From assembly GCA_030690025.1 (NCBI GenBank), contig JAUYDJ010000098.1, positions 1 to 6,661 of the forward strand: a stretch of DNA of 6,661 nucleotides, written 5' to 3'. Under the pieces are notes generated by a model that saw only the letters and a program-made list of their open reading frames with translations, did no database searches and was not told the DNA's origin. Position numbers and translations under genes: made by a program. Source of the stretch: Chloroflexota bacterium. GTDB taxonomy: Bacteria > Chloroflexota > Dehalococcoidia > Dehalococcoidales > JAUYDJ01. Positions 1-3,843 of the stretch are shown piece by piece. Each line of letters starts with the position of its first letter. The stretch's first letter is position 1.

Positions 1-1
1 T

Positions 2-182
2 AACCAGATGAGCGATAATAAATTTGCAGAAAGGATGGTTAAAGCACGTTCCAAGCTGTTTAAACAGACCGATAGATTCTCTCTTGTGGGTGAATCCAAT
101 CAGCTTCCGTCAGGCTCTTTCTTCGATTAGAAAAGAGTTAGAAAGCGTGACGATTTCACGAATTGACGGGATGTTAAGTTGA
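2..182 (+). pseudogene. Possible remnant or 3' end of an unidentified gene at the left edge
   Basis: I do not recognise a gene here. One frame is open from the window edge to a TAG at 128-130; from an ATG at 8-10 it would encode 40 residues beginning MSDNKFAERM. A second frame, open from 12 to a TGA at 180-182, reads protein-like in its second half (NPISFRQALSSIRKEL). The two overlap, so one true gene may have suffered a frameshift near 90-110, or one or both may be chance. No Shine-Dalgarno sequence is visible for either because the window starts too close. The opposite strand is also open to the edge in one frame. This could be the 3' end of a gene lying mainly outside the window, a decayed gene, or noncoding DNA. 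Confidence 0.2.
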
Positions 183-366
183 GACGGCCAGAAGCTTGCA
201 TTTGATTAGGGAGGTTCCGGCCCTCCATGGCGGGCCTTACCAGACAGTTCCCGAACTCCTGTTTGAGAAGAAGGGGCTGATTCCGGCGTTACAGCAGTTG
301 CCTATATCCTACTAAAGACTGGTGATATAAAATATCATAATTTCGTTATTTTCGCCTCTTCATTTT

Positions 367-396
367 ATGACTTTTCAATGTTTGGCGCTCTATAAT
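367..396 (+). promoter_or_regulatory. Candidate sigma-70-type promoter for the ABM/PAS pair
   Basis: A perfect TATAAT at 391-396 is preceded, with an 18-bp spacer, by ATGACT at 367-372, which matches TTGACA at four of six positions. The surroundings are AT-rich. If used, the leader before the start codon at 570 would be about 165 nt, which is long and would place the TACGTA pair inside the transcript. A promoter nearer the gene cannot be excluded; TTGAAG at 519-524 has no good -10 partner. Confidence 0.35.
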
Positions 397-473
397 TGCA
401 GTAATATGTTGGCGTGACCTGCTGAGACACATCCTTCGAAAGACATCGAAATTAGGGGCTTTGTCCGCCAAGA

Positions 474-490
474 TTACGTAGGTTTACGTA
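474..490. repeat. Tandem TTACGTA motifs 10 bp apart, possible operator
   Basis: TTACGTA occurs at 474-480 and again at 484-490, so the palindromic TACGTA cores start exactly 10 bp apart, about one helical turn. They lie 80-95 bp upstream of the ABM-like start codon. Two identical palindromes on the same face of the helix are what a dimeric regulator bound in tandem would require, but no regulator gene adjoins and the motif is short enough to be chance. Confidence 0.25.
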
Positions 491-569
491 TTACCACAGA
501 GCGACTTACCGATTAGCGTTGAAGTGACAGTTATTAAATGAATAGGACTGAAGTAAAAAGGAGGACACC

Positions 570-863
570 ATGTTCGCACGAGTAAGCACCATTCAAGGGA
601 AACCGGAACAGACGGAGGATGGAATCCGTCAGTATCGGGAGCAGGTTATGTCTGCGGTTAAGAAGATGGCTGGATTTAAGGGAGCCTATTTCCTGGTCGA
701 CCGCAAAAGCGGCAAAGAAGTTAGCATCACTCTATGGGACACAGAGAAAAACTTGCAAGATAGCACCAAGGCTGCCGACCAGCTACGTGCGCAGGCCTCC
801 CAAACCGTAGCCGCTTCCAAGCCACCGATAGTCGAGATATATGAAGTTGCGGTGCAACCGTAG
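570..863 (+). CDS. Antibiotic-biosynthesis-monooxygenase-like (ABM) dimeric alpha/beta-barrel protein
   Basis: This 97-residue protein looks like a single ABM-type dimeric alpha/beta-barrel (ferredoxin-like) domain. The layout fits: a first strand (FARVSTIQGK, 2-11), a long helix with charged residues (EQTEDGIRQYREQV, 13-26), a hinge and second strand (MAGFKGAYFLVD, 33-44), a third strand (EVSITLWDT, 50-58), a second helix (about 61-82), and a last strand (IVEIYEVAV, 87-95). Family members include small cofactor-free monooxygenases, haem-degrading enzymes and many proteins of unknown role, acting as cytoplasmic dimers. No residue here fixes a substrate. The start is supported by AAGGAGG at 558-564, five bases before the ATG. 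The stop lies 23 bases before the PAS gene, so the two are probably co-transcribed. Fold assignment is by pattern and length; the activity is unknown. Confidence 0.85.
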   Translation: MFARVSTIQGKPEQTEDGIRQYREQVMSAVKKMAGFKGAYFLVDRKSGKEVSITLWDTEKNLQDSTKAADQLRAQASQTVAASKPPIVEIYEVAVQP

Positions 864-871
864 CCTATAAC

Positions 872-880
872 AAAGGAGGT
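872..880 (+). promoter_or_regulatory. Near-perfect Shine-Dalgarno sequence for the PAS gene
   Basis: AAAGGAGGT ends six bases before the ATG at 887. It lies in the 23-nt gap after the ABM-like stop codon, so the PAS gene can initiate independently and need not rely on translational coupling. It fixes the PAS start. Confidence 0.8.
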
Positions 881-886
881 CTAACT

Positions 887-1270
887 ATGGATGAACAACA
901 GCATCATGAAGAGCTTGTAAAAGGAATCACCGAACAAATGAAACCCGTGCTGGAGAAATCCCCACAGGCTATCTATGTGTACCTGGATGATAACCATAAA
1001 GTCTGCAACAAGAAGCTCACTGACCTACTCGGTTACGAGTCACCAAAGGAATGGGCGGAAACGGATGCGCCTCTAGCCGATGTTATAGAAGAGGACCAGC
1101 CGGCTGTGATTAAGGCTTATGAAAATGCCACGGAGAAGATGCTGGCAAGCAGTATCGAGGTTAGAGTGAAAAACATCAAGACCGGCAAAGTCGTTAAAAC
1201 CAAGATGATACTGGTTCCCATTGCATATAGCGGCCATCTTTTTGCCATGCATTTTCTAAGCAAGATTTGA
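887..1270 (+). CDS. Stand-alone PAS domain protein
   Basis: This 127-residue protein is essentially one PAS sensor domain. After a charged amphipathic N-terminal helix (about 1-24) comes the typical PAS start, SPQAIYVYLDDNHKVCNKKLTDLLGY in outline (25-50): strand, turn, strand, then a helix ending in LLGY. A second helical part (SPKEWAETDAPLADVIEEDQ, 52-71) includes the usual acidic 'edDQpav' step, and strands follow (about 88-96, 101-112, 116-124). PAS domains bind small ligands, haem or flavin, or mediate dimerisation. No output domain (kinase, GGDEF, HTH) is attached and there is no membrane segment, so it would act through a partner; the upstream ABM-like protein is the obvious candidate. 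Cys40 and several histidines (6, 7, 37, 117, 122) are present, but no cofactor can be assigned. The short length argues against a broken kinase, because start, ribosome site and stop are all clean. Confidence 0.85.
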   Translation: MDEQQHHEELVKGITEQMKPVLEKSPQAIYVYLDDNHKVCNKKLTDLLGYESPKEWAETDAPLADVIEEDQPAVIKAYENATEKMLASSIEVRVKNIKTGKVVKTKMILVPIAYSGHLFAMHFLSKI

Positions 1271-1475
1271 TTGGGTTACTTCAGTGCATATCCACTTAAA
1301 ATGGCGCCTTTTGGGTCAGAGGCCCTGGAAAGGCAACTGAAAAGGATTTCCCTGAGAAGATCGTATCTTTATGAAAATCGGCTGTTCTAGGTATCGTCAC
1401 CTTTAGTAGGTGTCTCTGGTAGTGTGAAATTATTGCATAGCAATTGTCTAAATTCTGCTATATTTTTGTACGTGT

Positions 1476-1560
1476 TGGTGGGGAAGCGGGGAGTCGAACC
1501 CCGACGCCTTGCGGCACGTGGTCCTAAGCCACGCCTGTCTGCCAGTTCCAGCACTTCCCC
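1476..1560 (-). tRNA. tRNA-Leu (anticodon UAG)
   Basis: Read on the minus strand from 1560 to 1476, a class II tRNA folds fully. The acceptor stem GGGGAAG (1554-1560) pairs with CTTCCCC (1480-1486). The anticodon stem CGTGG/CCACG encloses the loop CTTAGGA with anticodon TAG, which reads CUA leucine codons. A long variable arm (TGCC-GCAA-GGCG) is present, as expected for leucine, and the T arm is CGGGG-TTCGACT-CCCCG. The discriminator base is A (1479) and CCA is encoded in the DNA (1476-1478). It lies downstream of the ferredoxin-thioredoxin reductase gene on the same strand but has its own promoter. No clear intrinsic terminator follows. Confidence 0.97.
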
Positions 1561-1586
1561 TCGGGGTCAGGAAGAATTACTCCCCT

Positions 1587-1615
1587 AATATAGCATTCTG
1601 CGGCTGGCGTCTCAA
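1587..1615 (-). promoter_or_regulatory. Promoter of the tRNA-Leu gene
   Basis: On the minus strand TTGAGA (1615-1610) and TATATT (1592-1587) each match the sigma-70 consensus at five of six positions and are separated by exactly 17 bp. The -10 box ends 26 bp before the mature tRNA 5' end, giving a leader of roughly 20 nt to be removed by RNase P. The -35 box starts only 8 bp after the stop codon of the upstream redox gene. With no hairpin between them, read-through from that gene into the tRNA is also possible. Confidence 0.65.
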
Positions 1616-1623
1616 CGGTCTGG

Positions 1624-2136
1624 CTACATGAAACGCTCGAAGCGCTCTTTCTTAGCCTTGCATATCGGGCAGACCTCGGGCGGGCTTTCCCGGGCACACA
1701 AATAGCCGCAGACCTTGCACCGCCATACCGGCAAAGGCAGCGAGGCAGTACTCCGGCCTACCGCCGCGGACGCGGTCTTCTTCCTTTGTTCGGGCGGCGG
1801 GCGGCGTTCCGGAATCGGCCCGACCTTCTTTTCGCCGTGTAAGGCTGCCCCGGAGACGTAGAGCGCACAGTAGCAGGCGTCCCAATCGGTCAGGTCGGGG
1901 TCGCGGTAATCGCAGGGGCAGATAATATCGAGGTCGTCCTCTTTGCGCCCGGACGCCAGCCGGCACGGGCAAGCCCAGTAGCCGTACCTTTTCTCGTTGG
2001 TAAGCAGGCCCTTGACCAGGTCTCTGGTGAACTCCACATCAGGGTTGAGATGATATCCGCCCGCCTCGGCTTCTTTGTTCAGCCGCTCATATAGGCGGTT
2101 GATTTCTTCAGGGCTTACCGTTATCTGGCCGTTCAT
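1624..2136 (-). CDS. Ferredoxin-thioredoxin reductase catalytic subunit homologue with C-terminal rubredoxin-like domain
   Basis: This 170-residue protein has two parts. Residues about 8-100 match the ferredoxin-thioredoxin reductase (FTR) catalytic subunit: C56-P-C58, fourteen residues, C73-P-C75, twelve residues, C88-Y-C90, embedded in [10 protein letters not shown] and ICPCDYRDP. In this family four of the cysteines bind a 4Fe-4S cluster and two form the active disulfide that takes electrons from ferredoxin and reduces a thioredoxin-like dithiol. A Lys/Glu/Pro-rich linker (about 101-136) leads to a rubredoxin-like knuckle, C140-x2-C143 and C156-x2-C159, which probably binds one iron or zinc. 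The usual CHC is CYC here, and no FTR variable subunit is encoded nearby; that subunit is typical of oxygenic phototrophs. The ATG overlaps the upstream glutaredoxin-like stop (ATGA, 2133-2136), so translation is probably coupled; its own ribosome site is weak. The physiological electron donor and target are inferred. Confidence 0.93.
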   Translation of the reverse strand: MNGQITVSPEEINRLYERLNKEAEAGGYHLNPDVEFTRDLVKGLLTNEKRYGYWACPCRLASGRKEDDLDIICPCDYRDPDLTDWDACYCALYVSGAALHGEKKVGPIPERRPPPEQRKKTASAAVGRSTASLPLPVWRCKVCGYLCARESPPEVCPICKAKKERFERFM

Positions 2137-2414
2137 GTCTTCAACGCTTCCCGGATTTCATCTTCGGCGAATCCCACAATGCACTTGTTATCGTTTATAA
2201 CCAGGGTGGGAAAACTGCAGCTGGGGTTCCAGCGCTTGACCGTTTCCATGGTTTTGTCCTTCTCGCCGCCTTGCAGCAGGTCGACGTACTCGTAGTCATA
2301 CTCAATCCCCAGCTTGTCCAGCAGGTCTTTTGTCTTCCTGCACCAAACGCACGTGCTGAGGGCGTATAGCATGACATGACCTATCTTCTTACCGGCAACG
2401 TGTTTTACAGACAT
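2133..2414 (-). CDS. Glutaredoxin/thioredoxin-fold dithiol protein (CVWC)
   Basis: This 93-residue protein (numbered from the ATG at 2414-2412) has the glutaredoxin layout: first strand GHVMLYAL (about 12-19), active site C22-V-W-C25 at the start of a helix, a second strand (YEYVDLL), then [11 protein letters not shown] (63-73) with the conserved cis-proline Pro69, and a final [11 protein letters not shown] helix. It should shuttle between dithiol and disulfide and reduce substrate disulfides in the cytoplasm. The CVWC site differs from the classical CPYC. Cys66 beside the cis-proline and Cys78 are additional. It is the first gene of a two-gene unit with the FTR-like reductase, which makes it the likely acceptor of that enzyme's electrons, in place of or beside a thioredoxin. 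A TTG six bases upstream (2420-2418) is in frame but lies one base from the ribosome site, so ATG is preferred. Confidence 0.92.
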   Translation of the reverse strand: MSVKHVAGKKIGHVMLYALSTCVWCRKTKDLLDKLGIEYDYEYVDLLQGGEKDKTMETVKRWNPSCSFPTLVINDNKCIVGFAEDEIREALKT

Positions 2415-2420
2415 GGCCAA

Positions 2421-2430
2421 TCTCCTTCCC
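2421..2430 (-). promoter_or_regulatory. Shine-Dalgarno sequence deciding the glutaredoxin start
   Basis: On the minus strand GGGAAGGAGA (2430-2421) precedes TTGGCCATG. The distance from the AAGGAG core to the ATG at 2414 is 7 nt, the normal spacing. The in-frame TTG at 2420 would be only 1 nt away. This supports the 93-residue product over a 95-residue one. Confidence 0.75.
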
Positions 2431-2463
2431 GCATCTAAGGCGAACCCACTGCTGTCTGATTCA

Positions 2464-2472
2464 ATAATACCA
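2464..2472 (-). promoter_or_regulatory. Candidate extended -10 promoter for the glutaredoxin/FTR unit
   Basis: On the minus strand TGGTATTAT (2472-2464) is an extended -10 element: TG, one base, then a hexamer matching TATAAT at five of six positions. It lies about 50 bp before the ATG at 2414. No good -35 hexamer is found 16-18 bp upstream, which is tolerable for extended -10 promoters. Confidence 0.4.
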
Positions 2473-2642
2473 CAAAGCTATACCCATTTTGCGGGTGCTG
2501 AAGTCAGCGGAAAGCAAAGCCCCGTCTCTAGAATCTCCTCCCGATGTTATCTGGATAAAAGGGATGAGGTTGATATATTATGAGAGAAGAAGCGTAAACC
2601 AAAAGCGAAGGAAAACCATTTTACCAACGGAGGTAAGCTGAC

Positions 2643-3764
2643 ATGATAAAAGGCGGCGTGCCTATTGGCAGAGTGTTCGGCATACCAATCAGACTCCATT
2701 ATTCGTGGTTCTTTATCTTTGCCCTGATAACCTGGGCGCTAGCTACCAGCTATTTCCCGCTTACCCATCCTACCTGGACTCAGGGTATGTCGGTGGCGGC
2801 CGGACTGATAACCAGCCTGCTTTTCTTTGGCTCGGTAGTTTTCCACGAGCTGATGCACAGCCGGGTCGCCCTGGCTCAAGGCATGACAGTGCAGTCGATA
2901 ACACTTTTTATCCTGGGGGGCGTGTCGCAAATCACCGAGGAACCCAAGCAGGCTAAAGATGAGTTCCGCATGGCCTTTGCCGGCCCGCTGAGCAGCCTGG
3001 TGCTGGGCGGCGTATTCTGGGGAATCGGGCTCTGGACGGCAAACACCAACCAGTTTATATCGGCGGTTGCCCTCTGGGTCGGTTACATCAACATCATACT
3101 GGGCATCTTCAACCTTATCCCCGGCTTCCCGCTGGACGGGGGGCGCGTGCTCAGGTCGCTGATATGGTGGCGCAACCAGAACCTGCAGAGCGCCACACGA
3201 ATCGCCTCAAACATCGGGCGGGGGATAGGTTACCTGGGCATCTTTGGCGGTATATGGCTCATCTTCACCGGCAACTGGTGGAACGGTATCTGGTTTGCCC
3301 TCATCGGCTGGTTCCTGGAAAGCGCCGCGGCCGGCAGCTACCGCCAGCTAATGCTGCAGGACATGCTGCAGGGCCATACCGCCGGTGAAATAATGACGCG
3401 GGACTGCCTGGCGGTAAGCCCGGATATCACCGTGGAGCGGCTGGTGAATGAGAATATCCTGACTACCGGGCGCCGCTGTTTTCCCGTAGTTGCCGGAAAC
3501 CGGCTCGAGGGCCTGGTGACACTGGACAACGTCAGGTCGGTGCCGCGCGACCGTTGGCCCACGGCCATTCTGAAAGAGACCATGACAACCCTCGACCATC
3601 TGAAATCAGTCGGGCCCAATGAGAGTCTTTCCAATGTTCTGAAAATCATGACCGAATCGGACATTAACCAGGTGCCCGTAGTGCAGGACAGCAACGTCAT
3701 CGGCATGGTGAGCCGGGATAACCTGCTGAACTTTATCAACCTGCAAAGTTCGGTCCGTGCCTGA
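2643..3764 (+). CDS. M50-family site-2 intramembrane metalloprotease with two CBS domains
   Basis: This 373-residue integral membrane protein is a site-2-protease homologue. The start GRVFGIPIRLHYSWFFIF is typical of the S2P-CBS subgroup. Zinc ligands are visible: the HExxH motif H68-E-L-M-H72 inside a membrane helix, and the LDG aspartate Asp165 in NLIPGFPLDGGR (157-168). Hydrophobic segments lie near 18-38, 50-70, 84-97, 110-133, 138-160 and 195-225, consistent with six helices. Residues about 245-366 form two CBS motifs (AGEIMTRDCLAVSP, and a second ending VIGMVSRDNLL), which in other proteins bind adenine nucleotides and could gate cleavage. The enzyme would cut a transmembrane substrate within the bilayer, often an anti-sigma factor, but no such partner is encoded here. 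The start is supported by GGAGGT at 2629-2634, 8 nt before the ATG. It is divergent from the redox pair and convergent with the oxidoreductase. Its 5' region has TATATT (2574-2579) but no convincing -35. Confidence 0.93.
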   Translation: MIKGGVPIGRVFGIPIRLHYSWFFIFALITWALATSYFPLTHPTWTQGMSVAAGLITSLLFFGSVVFHELMHSRVALAQGMTVQSITLFILGGVSQITEEPKQAKDEFRMAFAGPLSSLVLGGVFWGIGLWTANTNQFISAVALWVGYINIILGIFNLIPGFPLDGGRVLRSLIWWRNQNLQSATRIASNIGRGIGYLGIFGGIWLIFTGNWWNGIWFALIGWFLESAAAGSYRQLMLQDMLQGHTAGEIMTRDCLAVSPDITVERLVNENILTTGRRCFPVVAGNRLEGLVTLDNVRSVPRDRWPTAILKETMTTLDHLKSVGPNESLSNVLKIMTESDINQVPVVQDSNVIGMVSRDNLLNFINLQSSVRA

Positions 3765-3770
3765 GCAAAA

Positions 3771-3807
3771 AGAATAGAGAGGGGGCTTTCAGCCCCCTCT
3801 CCATTCT
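3771..3807. terminator. Strong, probably bidirectional intrinsic terminator
   Basis: A perfect 11-bp stem, GAGAGGGGGCT (3777-3787) with AGCCCCCTCTC (3791-3801), closes on a 3-base loop TTC. After one A/C mismatch it extends by five more pairs, AGAAT (3771-3775) with ATTCT (3803-3807). On the minus strand it is followed by a run of five T (complement of 3770-3766), so it is best formed for the oxidoreductase gene ending at 3844. On the plus strand, 6 bp after the protease stop, the T-tract is weak (ATTCTTAC). Its position between convergent stops fits termination of both transcripts. Confidence 0.9.
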
Positions 3808-3843
3808 TACTCGAGCCCGGTAAACCGAATGCGGAGAGAACCG

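Larger units (their letters stand above)
131..569. other. Intergenic region without a confident gene
   Basis: This stretch is visibly more AT-rich than the genes to the right, above all around 320-400. It contains a short open frame at 178-315 whose end (HGGPYQTVPELLFEKKG) looks protein-like, but it has no convincing start codon or ribosome binding site and follows directly on other broken frames. Other contents are a candidate promoter (367-396), a perfect 6-bp inverted repeat TGATAT-aaa-ATATCA (323-337), two TACGTA palindromes (475-490), and alternative short GC hairpins at 210-226 and 219-236 that share bases and have no T-tract. I see no tRNA, rRNA or known riboswitch. Confidence 0.5.

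Noticed and set aside
210..236. Mutually exclusive hairpins GGAGG/CCTCC and GGCCC/GGGCC, attenuator-like
   Set aside because: Only five base pairs each, no T-tract, and no reading frame or known riboswitch core attached.
1398..1412. Hairpin CACCT-ttagt-AGGTG, and ATTGC-ata-GCAAT at 1432-1444
   Set aside because: Five-pair stems without a following T-tract on either strand; too weak to call as terminators of the PAS gene or of the tRNA.
2415..2420. TTG at 2420-2418 as start of the glutaredoxin-like gene (95 residues)
   Set aside because: It lies one base from the AAGGAG core, whereas the in-frame ATG at 2414 has normal 7-nt spacing.
3338..3739. Minus-strand 133-codon open frame
   Set aside because: Antisense to the CBS domains of the protease; Ser/Arg-rich composition typical of a shadow frame.
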